Source of the DNA: Eleginops maclovinus
Lineage: Eukaryota; Chordata; Actinopteri; Perciformes; Eleginopidae
DNA: 64,000 bases
NCBI RefSeq assembly: GCF_036324505.1
Contig: NC_086362.1
Span: 15,282,001-15,346,000, forward strand
Direction: 5' to 3'
Below the pieces are notes generated by a model. It made no database searches. It saw only the letters and a program-made list of their open reading frames with translations, and was not told where the DNA came from. The position numbers and the translations under genes were made by a program. Below are positions 1 through 11,507 of this stretch, piece by piece (within the stretch, counting starts at the first letter, position 1; the number at the start of each line of letters is the position of its first letter).

Positions 1-1134
1 TGGCGTGAAGTGGTTGGAAGGCCCTCGAACGCACCGGCGCTTTCCCTTTGCTCCAAAAAGGGCAGGAAAAGACCTGTGATGATGAGAATGTTTTAACTTT
101 ACAGTACAAAATAAATGAATGTAAGGGACAAGTCAGTCTGACAAAGTAACCAAATACAGTGAAGGACCTTGTCATTTCTGTGTGGACACTGGGTCGGCAA
201 TCTCTCCCTCTTTCCTGACTCCTTCCCTGTCTGCTAGTATGACACCAAGATCTTTCAGAAGATGCATCACATTATTTTATGCGGAATAGTCAACATTTAA
301 ATGAATGTCTCAGAGGTCAAATGATTGAATTGTTATACATGTTAATCTGGGTGTGTGTTATTTGTTGTGAAACTAGACACATCACCTTGGAGTCTCTGGG
401 GCAGTTTGCTGTTGGGCACTGGACCCAACAGGAGTGGCTCTGTGTTGGGCACTGGGCCCAACAGGACCAGGGAAGGTGTTGCATTTGTGAGCAAATTTAG
501 GAGGTGTCTTGCTGAATTGACTGCTTCTGAGATGTCTCCCTGTCAAAAGTATAAAAATGGAGCAGTAGGTTGGAAGAGCTATACAATACATCAACTTAAA
601 TAACCCATACAACAATATAAATAACTTAAATATTACCCAAAAAAATTACAAAGTGGGATGTTTTCCATATTCCAAAGAAAATATATTGCACAAAGTTATT
701 AAGTTAAGATGACTGGGGGGTTGGACAGGCAAGTCACAGGTGGGACTGGCAATAGCTAGCATGATGCCTTCTATTTCTAGATCTTCTGACTAAGTTTACC
801 GGTACTTATCTGAGCTAACGACATGATCACTGTCACTAGATATAAAGAAAACGTTGACTTTCACTCGGTGCTATTCACTGACAGTAAAAAACGAATATGT
901 GTCGTTATTGTATGCACTGCTGTTTGTAGACTAGGTCCAGCGCTCGTTGCAGCGTTGCTAAAATGTTAGCTGAAACAATGCTAACGTGCTAGTCGTCTAA
1001 TGTAATTGTAAACATGATTTGTTTATGCTCGCTGACGAAACGAAATGTTTCTACAAAATAGCTACAACATTAACAACAGTTCGTTAAAAGATATGTTAAA
1101 TTGCCATTACCGTATTTGTCCCAGCCGAATCCAT
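1..1134 (-). pseudogene. 5' end of HECT-type E3 ubiquitin ligase gene, copy 1 (cut by window edge)
   Basis: Three 5' exons of the ligase described at 48,573-55,076 recur here: the TIR leader exon (1,111-1,134, 24 nt), exon 2 (386-539, 154 nt) and part of exon 3 (1-73). Splice sites are conserved. Exon 2 is one G shorter than in the other copy, in a G run near 473-475. That breaks the phase between exon 2 and exon 3, so this copy reads as frameshifted where the other copy is open. The lesion could be real or a base-calling error. The remaining exons would lie to the left of the window. Confidence 0.7.
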
Positions 1135-1591
1135 TCTCACTCCAGTCAAGGCAAGGCGAGTTCTCCTCCGTTTTTTTGGCGGGTAGAAAGCTTAAAAAAC
1201 ATAGGTGCTGATTGGCCGAAGAGGAGTCCTGTGTGTCTGCGCTCGATTGCTCATTCTGCATCCTTCAACTACCCGGATGTCTGTCACAGTAACTTGAAAT
1301 TGAATTTTGAGAACTGAATTTGAATTGTGAGAACTGAATGTGAATATGTATAGAGAGTTGAATTTTCATTGAGGATCCAATTTTATTGGACTTCAGTTCC
1401 AAACTAATAAATTCAATTTCAAATGATACAATTCAGATTCAGTTTTCCAATGCAATGATGCAAATTAAACAATACAATTTCAAATGATGTGATTCAAATT
1501 CAGTTTTTCAATGCAATTATTCAAGTTTAGCAATTCAAATTCAAATATAAATGATTCAAATTCAGTTTCTGGTGGCACATATTTCAGCCCA
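710..1591. repeat. Right terminal inverted repeat of the 10.3-kb transposon, copy 1
   Basis: About 880 bp match the reverse complement of 45,244-46,149 at roughly 97% by eye. The similarity stops sharply at the outer CAGCCCA followed by TA (1,592-1,593), and at the inner TGACTGGGGGG. The outer 250-300 bp is AT-rich, with repeated GAATTTGAAT-like motifs that could be transposase-binding sites. The inner part carries a CCAAT box (reverse strand, 1,209-1,215) and the leader exon. Confidence 0.85.
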
Positions 1592-2890
1592 TATTAACCC
1601 CTCAATTACCACAACTACCTGCTCTACCCACACACATTCATGGGCACAATGCTTCCACTCCAGCACAACCGAGCACCCTTCCAGACAATGGGATACAGCA
1701 ACGCTTCGGCCCACAGCAGCCACATATTCAGCCTCCTGTACCGCATCACGCACATATTCAGCCCCCTGTATCACAACGGATCGACCGAGAGCAACGTCGG
1801 TCACAGCTTAACACCTCGTCCTACCAATACTCACAAAGAGTGAACCAGCCTCAACCCAAAAGAGAACCAGGGGTCAGTTCTTACACCCCACACCATACAC
1901 CCAGCCAGGATGTAAACGGCAACATATCAGATCTGGCTAAGTTTCTGATAAGGAGTCAACTGATAACAAGTGGAATGAGCCGCTTCGATGACCAGCCTGA
2001 AAACTACCTCAGCTGGAAGGCAACATTCACTAGTGTGTTACAGGGCTTAGATATCTCAGCCAACGACGAAGTTGACCTTCTCATTAAATGGTTAGGCCCT
2101 GAGTCAAGTCAGTTAGCACGCAGGATGAAATCGGTTAGTATCGGCCACCCATCTGCTGCTCTCAGACTGATTTGGACCAGGCTGGAGGAACGATATGGAG
2201 CTCCAGAGGCCATTGAGAAGGCGCTCTTTGCTAAACTGGATAACTTTCCCAGGATTTCCAACCGGGACAACCACAGGCTTAGTGAGCTGGCAGACTTGGT
2301 GCTAGAACTTGAAGCCGCAAAACAAGATGGCTACCTCCAGGGATTGATATACCTGGACACAGCAAGAGGAGTCGGCCCCATTGTGGAAAAGTTGCCATTC
2401 TATCTTCAAGAGAAATGGATGACATTTGGATCAAGGTATAAGGAAGAGAAAAAAGTTGCATTTCCACCGTTTTTAGTGTTCTCTGAGTTCATCAGAAGGG
2501 AGGCTAAGGCCAGAAATGACCCGAGCTTCAACACCTGCAGCTCCGCAGCACCTACCTTGACAAAGGAAAGGACAGGAAACCTCAATAACAAAAACCAAGT
2601 TACAGTTCACAAAACAAACGTTTCCAAGGAAACAACAGAAAGTGGAACAAACCAAACAGAGGACCCAAATGTACATTGCCCGATACACAAGAGATTCCAT
2701 CCACTTAGAAAATGCAAGAGCTTCAGAGCCATGATGCTCGACGACAGGAAGAAGTTCCTGAAGGACAACGGTGTATGTTTCCGCTGCTGTGCGTCAGTCT
2801 CACACATGGCCAGGAACTGTGATGTTGCCATTAAGTGTGCAGAATGCAACAGTGAGAAACACCTTGCCGCACTGCATCCAGGGCCTACTC
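1592..2890 (+). pseudogene. BEL/Pao gag (DUF1759-type) with zinc knuckle, interrupted at both ends
   Basis: The frame is open from the TIR junction at 1,592, through a Gln/Pro-rich leader without a start codon, into a DUF1759-type gag domain (about 1,975-2,520) and then cysteine-rich knuckles (about 2,680-2,880; CFRCC, then CAEC...H). Gag packages the retrotransposon RNA and forms the particle core. The N-terminus is lost to the transposon end. At 2,890 the L2 insertion takes over, so a reader would run about 107 more codons into L2 5' sequence and stop at 3,213. The same chimeric frame exists at 55,782-57,155. Confidence 0.8.
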
Positions 2891-3014
2891 TTTTTACTTT
2901 TTGTGAGCAAGATGGCGCCGAGGATGGCTGCCGTGTCTCGAGCTCCTCAACAACTCCACATCTTAGTGTTTTTATTGTTTTACTTTGTTGGTTGTTTTTA
3001 ACTTTTTTTGCAAC

Positions 3015-5931
3015 ATGCAGACCGCCCAAGCGAGCCCTATCATCCAATATGATAGAGAACAACTTTTACACATCAGGTCGCTGGTGGACAGCAATAATCC
3101 ACGACGACCTGCAAACAATGGAGAGTCTCCGTGTTTACCTGCTGGAGCTCTACCTGTGGAGCGCAGGAGGAAGAGACCACGAGGTTCCCGGGCCGGGGTC
3201 CTGGTCAGGCTGAGGAAACGTGAAAACAGGCCTCCTCTACCGAGTTTACTTCTGGCAAATGTCCAATCCCTGGATAATAGAATCGGAGGATGAAACCCTC
3301 TTTATTAGTCACATACATGCACACAGCAGAGCACACACAGTGAAATTGGTCCTCTGCATTTAACCCATCCTAGTACTAGAATAAGCTGGACGAACTCCGT
3401 AGCAGGGTGGCATTTCAACGGGACATTAAGACCTGTAATGTTTTGGTTTTCACGGAGACTTGGCTCGACCCCACGATACCGGACGCCGCCATTGCTCCAC
3501 ACGGATTCTCCATTCATCGCCAGGACCGGACAATAAACTCAGGGAAGAGCAAGGGAGGAGGTGTCTGCTTCATGATTAACAACAACTGGTGCTCAGATGT
3601 GGAGATCATTTCTTCGGACTGTTCTCCCAGCCTAGAGCACATCATGATCGGATGCCGGCCTTTTATCTGCCGAGGGAGTTCACATCTGTTGTTCTAACAG
3701 CAGTGTATGTTCCGCCGCACGCTGACAACAACACAGCGCTGGAGGAGCTGTATGGGATTATCGACAGGACAGAGACTTCTCGGCCAGAGGCCGCATTTAT
3801 TGTGGCCGGGGATTTTAACAGAGCCAACATGAAGAAAGTCCTGCCGAAATACTATCAGCACGTCAGCTGCCCCACGCGCGGTGGAAATACACTGGACCAT
3901 GTTTACACTCCTTTCCGGCATGGATATAAAGCCCTCCCCCGCCCCCCCTTCGGCAAGTCAGACCACATATCTCTTCTTCTGCTCCCCGTTTACCGGCAGA
4001 GACTGAAGAGGGACCGACCTGTGACAAGGACAGTGCAGCGTTGGTCCGAGCAGTCTGACTCTGCTCTCCGCCACTGCTTTGGCATCACGGAGTGGTGTGT
4101 GTTTGAGGAGGACGATATAAACACACACACTGACGCGGTGATTTGCTACATCGGCAAATGCATCGATGACGTCGTGCCGCGGATTACTGTACGGACATTC
4201 CCAAATGAGAAGCCCTGGATAAACGGCGAGGTCCGAGCTAAAGTTAAAGCACGGGCCATCGCGCACAGCGGCGGTGATTTGGATGAGTACAGGAATTCCA
4301 GGTATGCACTCCGGAGAGCTATTAGCAGTGCGAAAAGACAATACAGGGACAAGGTGGAGTCGAACTACAAGGGCTCCAACGCCAGAAATATGTGGTCTGG
4401 ACTAAAAACAATAACAGACTACAAAAGGACAACGAGTGGTGCTGAGGAAGTGTCTGCATCTCTCCCAGATGAACTGAACACATTTTATGCACGCTTTGAG
4501 AAGCCCCCGGCTGTGGAGGCACCAAAGGCCCAGGATCCCTGCTCACTGGTTTTAACCAGTGCAGATGTGTGTAGATCTCTGAAAAGGATCAATGCACACA
4601 GGGCTCCAGGACCTGATGGCATCCCTGGCCGTGCTCTCAAGGTGTGTGCAGTTCAGCTGGCAGATGTGTTCACAGACATTTTCAATAGGTCACTGCTCCA
4701 GTCTGTAGTCCCCACATGTTTTAAAGAGTCCATCATTGTCCCTGTCCCCAAAAAGACAAAACCCATCTGCCTCAATGACTACCGCCCAGTTGCACTCACC
4801 TCCATCATCATGAAGTGCTTTGAGCGGTTAGTCAAAGCTTTTATCACCTCCTCCCTCCCTGACTCACTGGACCCCCTGCAGTTTGCCTACAGAGCAAACA
4901 GGTCCACGGATGATGCCATCTCCCTCACCCTCCACACTGCCCTCTCCCACCTGGACCAGAGGAACACTTATGTGAGAATGCTGTTCATTGACTACAGTTC
5001 AGCATTCAACACCATTGTGCCCTCCAAGCTCATCATTAAGCTCAGGGACCTTGGGCTCAACAGCGCCCTCTGTGACTGGATCATGAGCTTCCTGACGGGC
5101 AGATCCCAGGCAGTGCGGATGGGGAACATCACATCCTCCACCTTGACCCTCAACACCGGAGCCCCTCAGGGTTGTGTGCTCAGCCCTCTCCTCTACTCCC
5201 TGTTCACGCACGACTGCGTGGCCACACACAGCTCCAACACCATCATCAAGTTTGCTGACGACACGACCGTCATCGGCCTGATCACAGACGGCGACGAGAC
5301 GGCGTACAGAGAGGAGGTCAGAGCCCTGACATCTTGGTGCCAGGACAACAACCTCCATCTCAACGTCAGCAAAACAAAGGAGCTGATTGTGGACTACAGG
5401 AAGAGGCAGAGAGAGGCACACACACCCATCACCATCGACGGGACTCCTGTGGAGAGAGTCAGCAGCTTCAGGTTCCTCGGGGTAAACATCAGTGAGGACC
5501 TGACATGGACACATCACACCAGGGTCATATCCAAGACGGCTCGACAGCGGCTCTTCTTCCTCCGCAGGCTGCGGAAGTTCAACATGGACTCCAGGATACT
5601 CTGCAACTTCTACAGGTGCACCATCGAGAGTATCCTGACTGGCTGCATCACCGCCTGGTATGGCAGTTGCACTGCCCTCAACCGTAAGACTCTACAGAGG
5701 GTGGTGAAAACTGCTCAGCACATCACCAGGACAGAGCTGCCATCCATGGAGGACCTCTACACCCAGCGGTGTAGGAAGAAGGCCGGTAGGATATTAAAGG
5801 ACCCCCATCACCCCAGCAACAATCTGTTCTGTCTGCTGCCGTCTGGCAGACGGTACCGCAGCATCCGGACCAAGACCACCAGACTCAGAGACAGTTTTAT
5901 ACCACAGGCTATAAGACTACTGAACTCCTGA
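3015..5931 (+). pseudogene. L2 endonuclease-reverse transcriptase (ORF2), two breaks in the endonuclease
   Basis: The enzyme nicks target DNA with an APE-type endonuclease and copies LINE RNA there by target-primed reverse transcription. An N-terminal stretch (3,015-3,290) ends at a ~97-bp insertion. The frame resumes at about 3,380 and shifts by one base at a T run near 3,660. From 3,589 it is open for 780 codons. Visible motifs are GDFN and SDH of the endonuclease, then [15 protein letters not shown] and the catalytic FADD of the RT. The stop is at 5,929-5,931. Both lesions recur in the 54-kb-distant copy. Confidence 0.85.
3282..3379. repeat. ~97-bp insertion inside the L2 endonuclease
   Basis: The block beginning near GGATGAAACCCTCTTTATTAG and ending near CCATCCTAGTAC interrupts the protein between the LANVQSLDN motif and the continuation at LDELRS. 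It resembles a short interspersed sequence often met in fish DNA (TTTATTnnTCACATACA ... GTCCTCTGCATTTAACCCATCC). A short TAGAAT-like duplication may flank it. The family name is not known to me. Confidence 0.55.
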
Positions 5932-6288
5932 GCTGTGTGAATGTCTACTCACATCTGTTTATAGTACACACATACATATATATTGTACATATCTGCCATA
6001 TACATCTGCTATACATAATATATGCATCTGTCCATACCTCCTCATTCAACAGTGTAAAGTATTTAAATACTTTCAATGTATTCCACATATGTATATATTT
6101 CACATCCTCAAATCTTTATTGTTAATATTGTAAATATTCTTCTCTCTTTTTGCACTACTTTATTTATCTTTTGCACCATGCATGTTGAGTTGTTGGAGGA
6201 GCACGCGACATAAGATTTTCATTGCCAACATATACGCTGTATCTGCTGTGCATATGACAAATAAAACCTTGAAACCTTGAAACCTTGA

Positions 6289-7646
6289 ACTCCCAAGGGA
6301 CCTAAGTGGCAGAGCCCCTCCAAAGATCATGGCGGGGAGTCAAGGGACGTGTCAGAGCAATCTGATAATGCACCAAGCTCAACTGCAACGACCCTGTGCA
6401 CGCAGGTGTGTGGTCAGGGCTTCAAAGGCAAGTCTTGTTCAAAGATATGCCTAGCCAATGTATATCTGCAAGGTCATCGTGACAAGATGAAGAGGATGTA
6501 CGTGATCTTAGATGATCAAAGCAACGTTTCCTTAGCCAAGACAGAGTTCTTCGATGCTTTCCACATTGAAGGGCCATCACTGCCATACATCCTCACGACA
6601 TGTGCAGGAGCCACGAATGTCACAGGAAGGAGGGCCCATGGCTATGTGGTCGAACCACTTACAGGAGAATTGAGCATTCCTCTTCCTACTCTCATAGAGT
6701 GCAACAATGTTCCTAACAGTAGAGCAGAAATTCCCACTCCAGAGGCAGCATACCACCACAGCCACATGCAACACATTGCTGATAGGATACCTGCTCTGGA
6801 TGACTCTGCAGAGATTTGGCTGCTGTTAGGACGTGACATACTCCAGATCCACAAAGTGCGTCAGCAATACAATGGCCCATCGAGCGCACCCTTCGCTCAG
6901 AAGCACGACCTTGGGTGGGTGATTGTCGGCGACTTATGTTTGAGTGGAGCTCACTCTCCGAAAACAGTGAACACATTCAAGACATGCTTCATGGAAAATG
7001 GCCGTCCAAGCTGCATGAATCCTTGCCTGAATGTTGTCAAAGTCAAGGAAGACTTGAGTCAGAGCTTCAAACAAGATAGCCCTTGGTCATGTGCTACAGT
7101 ACGACAAGAGGACCACCTGGGCACAACAGTCTTCTCAAGGTCAAGGTCACTCATGAAGTCCTGTGCACGTTCATAGCTGAAGTCACCGCTATAATCAACT
7201 CCAGGCCGTTGATACCGGTCTCCTCAGATCCTGAAGCGCCACTGATACTTACTCCAGCGATGCTGCTCACGCAGAAGAGTGGTACTCCACCAGCTCCTCC
7301 TGCAGACGGCTCAGAGGCCAGTCTGTTGAGGCATCAATGGAAGAGAGTACAGGCCTTAGCAGAGACATTCTGGGCAAGATGGAGGCGGGAGTACTTGAGC
7401 GTACTTCAAGCCAGGCAGAAGTGGCACGCAAAGAAACCAAACCTCAAGGAAGGAGACATAGTGCTATTGAAAGACAAGCAAGCCAGAAGGAATGAGTGGT
7501 CCATTGGAAGAATCATGAAGACCTTCCCAAGTGATGATGGACTTGTCAGAAAAGTGGACGTCAAGGTCGCATCTCATCATCCGCCAAAGACTTACCTTAG
7601 ACCTGTCTCTGACGTGGTCCTACTCCTAGAGGCAGAGACTGTTTAG
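6289..7646 (+). pseudogene. BEL/Pao protease region fused to integrase C-terminus by internal deletion
   Basis: After the L2 the BEL frame resumes in register with gag. About 6,349-7,125 encodes the aspartic-protease region (ILDDQSN, A17 type) and a following conserved stretch. Near 7,127 it jumps, with a frame change, to the end of integrase and its C-terminal domain (7,130-7,646; INSRPL, HQWKRVQ, EGDIVLLKD). The RT, RNase H and integrase core that belong between are absent, a loss of several kb. The stop is at 7,644-7,646, just before the polypurine tract. Confidence 0.8.
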
Positions 7647-7685
7647 GTTAAGGGGGTGTGGCATCTAGGGATGCCAGGCGGGGAG

Positions 7686-8307
7686 TGTGATGTCACGGGG
7701 AATATATTTTTGATAGTGACTTTTATTTTGACACAGTAATTTCTCAGATTGGGGTATGATGTCACTTCCTGTTCTGGGAGTAGTCATTTTTCAGTTGTTC
7801 AAGGTGAAGGTCACATGTCAGCTCAGCTCCTCTGAACATTATCTTTCCATTTTGGTGTGGCATTGCCAGTAAGTACATTTGTGTTGATTAACCTGTAGAA
7901 AGAAGAAGTTAATGAGTAAATAAATAGTTTAGGCGAACTTTTCATTAGAAAATAAGTTTATTCATGTGGACACAGTAATGCAGTTATTGTACTAAATGAT
8001 GTATGACTCAGCTAATGTTAGCAATTCCTTTGTGTGATTTACCATTGACTTTATTAGCATGGAAGCTAAGCTAAGTGTAGCATTTCGTTACTTATCTGTC
8101 CTATCTATCTGTATGGATATTTTGTAATACTTACCTTATTATTTGGTACTTACCTGATGTTTAGATATTATTTACACTTACCTGCTATATTTGTATTTAT
8201 TTCAGTTTTACCTTCTTTTCAATAAACCTTGCTAACTACAAGACCTGCCTCTTCCTTGGGGGATTTGTTGAAGAGATGAGTTTAGCTGGCTGTTAGCTTT
8301 AAGAACA
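7686..8307 (+). repeat. BEL 3' LTR, copy 1
   Basis: This 0.62-kb non-coding block follows a purine-rich GGCGGGGAG tract. It begins TGTGATGTCACGG or TGATGTCACGG and ends near AAGAACA. It contains CAATAAACCTTGC, a polyadenylation signal. The second copy is at about 61,628-62,245. No 5' LTR is present in the window, so the bounds are inferred from the TG start and CA end. Confidence 0.65.
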
Positions 8308-8355
8308 GTACACTGTGCATATGACCAATAAAACCTTGAAACCTAGTGGAGAGCA
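8308..8355 (+). repeat. Short L2 3'-end fragment
   Basis: GTGCATATGACCAATAAAACCTT followed by GAAACC matches the last ~35 bases of the L2 elements. It sits between the BEL LTR and the Gypsy LTR and probably belongs to the older L2 tail into which these elements inserted. Confidence 0.6.
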
Positions 8356-8821
8356 TGTCACAAACTTTAAACACAAGGTAGTAGGACTCAAATGCACAAC
8401 CCCAGGAGACAGAGTTAAGTATTAAAAATATACTTTATTTCCAAAAAAATGCACAAAAACAACAAGAACTCAAGACGCTCACATGGAGGATTAGAAAACA
8501 CAATGCTGGTACGCTGGTTACTGACTCACAGACAGGACAAGACAAACTGACACAAGACAGGGGGAGACAGGACTATTTAAACACGAGGTAACAGGGAACA
8601 GGTGGAAACAATCAGGGCGGGGCTGACGCTGACGAGGGCAGTGACAGGGAGTCAAGAGACCTGGAACGAGACGCAGAAGGTGAGTACCAAAACAAAACAG
8701 GAAGTGGGAGACAAGATAAAAATGACTAAACAAAACATAAAACATGACCAACCATAGACCTGGGGCATGAGGACCCAAACAAGAAACTTGACAAGATTAA
8801 CATCTTTGATGAGACACAACA
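8356..8821 (-). repeat. Gypsy 3' LTR
   Basis: About 466 bp, TGTCACAAAC...ACACAACA on the plus strand, matching 12,867-13,189 except for an internal block missing there. On its inner side lies a C18-type run (8,824-8,841), which on the element's strand is a G-rich polypurine tract immediately before the LTR, as expected for plus-strand priming. Confidence 0.85.
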
Positions 8822-10561
8822 GTACCCCCCCCCCCCCCCCCTCTAGGGCCGACTCCTGACGGCCCAGGGTGATTCTGATCATAAAAGTCCCGAATAAGAG
8901 TCTTGTCCACAACAAAGGTTTCAGCGACCCAGGAGCGCGCTTCGGGGCCATAGCCCTTCCAGTCCACTAAGTATTGCTTGCCCCGGCCCCGGTTGCGGAC
9001 CGCCAGAAGCTGACGGACCTTATAGACTGGACCACCATCGAAGAGCTCGGGCGGTGAAGAGGGCCTGGAGGCAGGGACAAGTTTGCTCTCATGACCGGGT
9101 TTAATCTTGCTGACATGGAATGTGGGGTGTACTCTCATAGACCTGGGGAGTCGTCGGCGCACAGACACAGGATTGATTATCTTTGACACCGGGAATGGTC
9201 CCACAAACCTGGGAGCCAATTTCTTGGAGGCAACATGAAGAGGTAGGTCTTTGGTGGAGAGCCAGACCTTCTGGCCTGGTCTGTAGAGGGGAGCAGCCCT
9301 GCGATGAACATCTGCTACAGCCTTCATCTGGGCTGAGCTTCTGAGTAGGGCCTGGCGAGCCCTGGCCCATATCCGACGGCAGTGCCTGATCATGGCCTGT
9401 GCTGATGGCACCATTACCTCTCCTTCGTTGACCGAAAAAAGTGGGGGCTGGTAGCCATTGGCGCAGTGGAAGGGAGAGAGAACTGTGGCAGCTGTGGGGA
9501 GTGTGTTATGGGCAAACTCAACCCATGTGAGGTGGTCGCTCCAGGTAGCCTGGTTCTGGGAGATGAGACAGCGTAGAGTAGTCTCCAGTTCCTGGTTAAG
9601 GCGCTCCGACTGTCCATTAGATTGGGGGTGGTAGCCTGATGACAAGCTGACGGTGGCGCCTATGAGCCGGCAGAACTCTTTCCAGAACGCGGAAACAAAC
9701 TGTGGGCCCCTGTCAGAAACAATGTCAATAGGAAAACCATGAATCCTGAATACCTGGTTCATTACGACCTCTGCTGTGCCCTTGGCAGAGGGAAAGCTTG
9801 GTTAGGGGGATGAAATGAGCCTTCTTTGAGAACCGATCCACCACTGTCAGGACAGCAGTATTGCCTTTGGATGGTGGGAGTCCTGTCACAAAGTCCATTG
9901 AGATGTATCACCAGGGACGCTGAGGAACAGGCAGCGGCTGACGCAAGCCCATCTGGGCCTGGGACAAGGTTTTATTACGGGCACACACAGGACAGGCCGC
10001 CACGTACTCCGCCACCTCCTTCTCCATGGCAGGCCACCAGAACCGCTGTTTAATCGCGAACATGGTTCGTTTCACCCCAGGATGGCACGTGAGGACAGAC
10101 GTGTGAGCGTAGTGGATTACCTTGGAGTGAAGAGTCACAGGGACAAACAACAGGTTGTTCGCACACTGTTTGGGCGCCGGGCTCAAAACGTTAGCTTGCT
10201 TCACGTCGGATTCGATTTGCCAAGAAAATGCTCCGACCACACGGTTCAGTGGAAGGATGGTTTTCGGTTCAATAGCAAGTGGTTCTGTGTCGCAAAGGCG
10301 AGACATAGCATCCGGCTTCCGGTTCTGGGACCCGGGGCGAAAAGAGAGCGTAAAGTGGAACCTACTAAAAAATAACGTCCACCTGACCTGGCGAGAGTTG
10401 AGGCATTTAGCTTTTTTGATGTACTCCAGGTTCTTATGGTCGGTCCAGACTATGAAGGGTCGCTCTGCCGCCTCTAACCAGTGCCTCCAGTCCTCAAGTG
10501 CTGCTTTAACTGCTAGCAGTTCTTTATTTCCCACATCATAGTTCTTTTCAGCTGCTGTCAA
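8797..10561 (-). pseudogene. Gypsy RNase H, integrase and chromodomain (broken)
   Basis: The first segment (9,908-10,561) carries the RNase H end (WTDHKNLEY) and the integrase HHCC zinc domain (CHPGVKR...CPVCARNK). It ends in a stop at 9,908-9,910. After a frame change near 9,780 the second segment (8,797-9,762) carries the integrase core (VSDRGPQF and a downstream Glu in NGQSERLNQ) and a chromodomain (YLVDWKGYGPEARSWV). Integrase inserts the cDNA and the chromodomain usually guides it to marked chromatin. The stop and shift make it non-functional as read. Confidence 0.85.
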
Positions 10562-10562
10562 C

Positions 10563-11507
10563 TTACGGGACAGGTAGGCACACGGATGTTATCTTGTTGT
10601 CTTCCATGGACCTTTGAGACAACACTGCCCCAATTCCCTCATTGGAAGCGTCGACCTCGACCACAAACTGCTGCTGGGGGTCCGGAACGGTGAGTGTGGG
10701 GGCTGTGGTGAATTTTTCTTTAAGGCGCTGGAAGGCGACATCAGCCTGGGGGGTCCATTTGAAGGGAACCTTCAAAGAAGTAAGAACATGCAGAGGGGCA
10801 GCAACAGAACTGTAACTTCTAATTAACTTCCTGTAGAAGTTTTCAAATCCAAGAAACTGCTGCACTTTCTTTCTAGAGTCTGGTAGAGGCCAATTGTATA
10901 CTGCACTGACCTTGGCAGGGTCCATCTGTACCTGATTTGGAGAGATGATGTATCCTAGGAAGGACATGGTCTCTCTGTGAAACTCACATTGTTCTGCCTT
11001 AAGGTATGATTGGTTTTCAAGCAATTTCTGCAGAATCTGACGGACATGATTAACATGGATTTCAGAGTCGGGGGAGAAAATTAAGATGTCATCGAGATAC
11101 ACGAAAACAGAAACATTCAGGAACTCCCGCAAAACTTCATTCACAAATGCTTGAAACACAGCTGGTGCATTGCACAGTCCAAAAGGCATCACTAAATATT
11201 CATAGTGGCCACTAGGGGTGTTAAACCCCGTCTTCCACTCATCACCCTCTCTTATTCTAACCAAGTGATAAGCGTTTCTGAAATCCAACTTGGTGAACAC
11301 CTTGGCAGTCTGAAGCAGCTCGAAAGCAGAGGACGTGAGTGGCAGTGGATAGCGGTTCTTTACCGTAATGTCATTGAGAGGGCTGTAGTCTATGCAGGGT
11401 CTCAGTGACCCATCTTTCTTCCCGACGAAGAAAAAGCCCGCCCCTGGCTGGCGAGAGGAGGGACGGATAATCCCTGCCTTGAGTGAGGAGGAGATGTAGT
11501 TGTCCAT
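10563..11507 (-). pseudogene. Gypsy reverse transcriptase
   Basis: The 314-codon open segment holds the conserved RT motifs: [33 protein letters not shown] and catalytic VYLDDILIF, followed by the start of RNase H ([16 protein letters not shown]). It copies element RNA into cDNA. It loses frame just before 10,563, and the RNase H continues from 10,561 in another frame. Further breaks lie between it and gag at 11,508-11,695. Confidence 0.9.

Larger units (their letters stand above)
2891..6288 (+). mobile_element. L2/CR1-group LINE, near full length, inserted in BEL gag (copy 1)
   Basis: The insertion splits the BEL gag-pol frame and is flanked by a 4-bp duplication, ACTC (2,887-2,890 and 6,289-6,292). 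It begins with a short 5' leader containing GCAAGATGGCGCCGAGG and ends in AATAAAACCTTGAAACCTTGA, the repeat-type 3' end usual for L2/CR1-group LINEs. It carries one endonuclease-reverse transcriptase reading frame, damaged only near the N-terminus. The closest matches I recognise are fish L2 (Maui-like) elements. Confidence 0.9.
1592..8307 (+). mobile_element. BEL/Pao LTR retrotransposon, 5'-truncated and internally deleted, copy 1
   Basis: The order is partial gag (1,592-2,890), nested L2 (2,891-6,288), protease region, an integrase C-terminal remnant and the 3' LTR. The 5' LTR and the start of gag are missing because the sequence switches directly from the transposon TIR to gag in mid-frame. 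Reverse transcriptase, RNase H and most of integrase are absent, so the element cannot move on its own. BEL identity rests on the DUF1759-type gag, the A17-type protease region and the LTR style. Confidence 0.85.
1..10073. repeat. 10-kb direct repeat, copy 1
   Basis: This block recurs almost base for base at 53,942-64,000. It spans the right end of the inverted-repeat transposon, the BEL element with its nested L2, and the 3' half of the antisense Gypsy element. Both copies share the same lesions: the loss of one T near 3,660 in the L2 endonuclease, the ~97-bp insertion at 3,282-3,379, and the BEL internal deletion near 7,127. They therefore descend from one locus rather than from separate insertions. 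Differences are mainly one-base indels. Homology reaches the window edge, so the true repeat may be longer. Confidence 0.95.

Noticed and set aside
1070..1261. 63-codon protein starting at an upstream ATG in the TIR
   Set aside because: The left TIR breaks this frame, while the short downstream ATG exon is identical in both arms and fits both genes. It remains possible as an upstream frame.
1551..1811. 86-codon frame just inside the transposon end
   Set aside because: It is out of frame with gag, which reads through the same stretch. Treated as a shadow.
4999..5517. 172-codon antisense frame, also at 14,809-15,327 and 58,941-59,459
   Set aside because: It mirrors the L2 RT codons in three copies of one element. 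No start context or homology supports a gene.
8824..8841. Long C run as an assembly error
   Set aside because: On the element strand it is a G-rich polypurine tract directly before the 3' LTR, where one is expected, although its exact length may be wrong.
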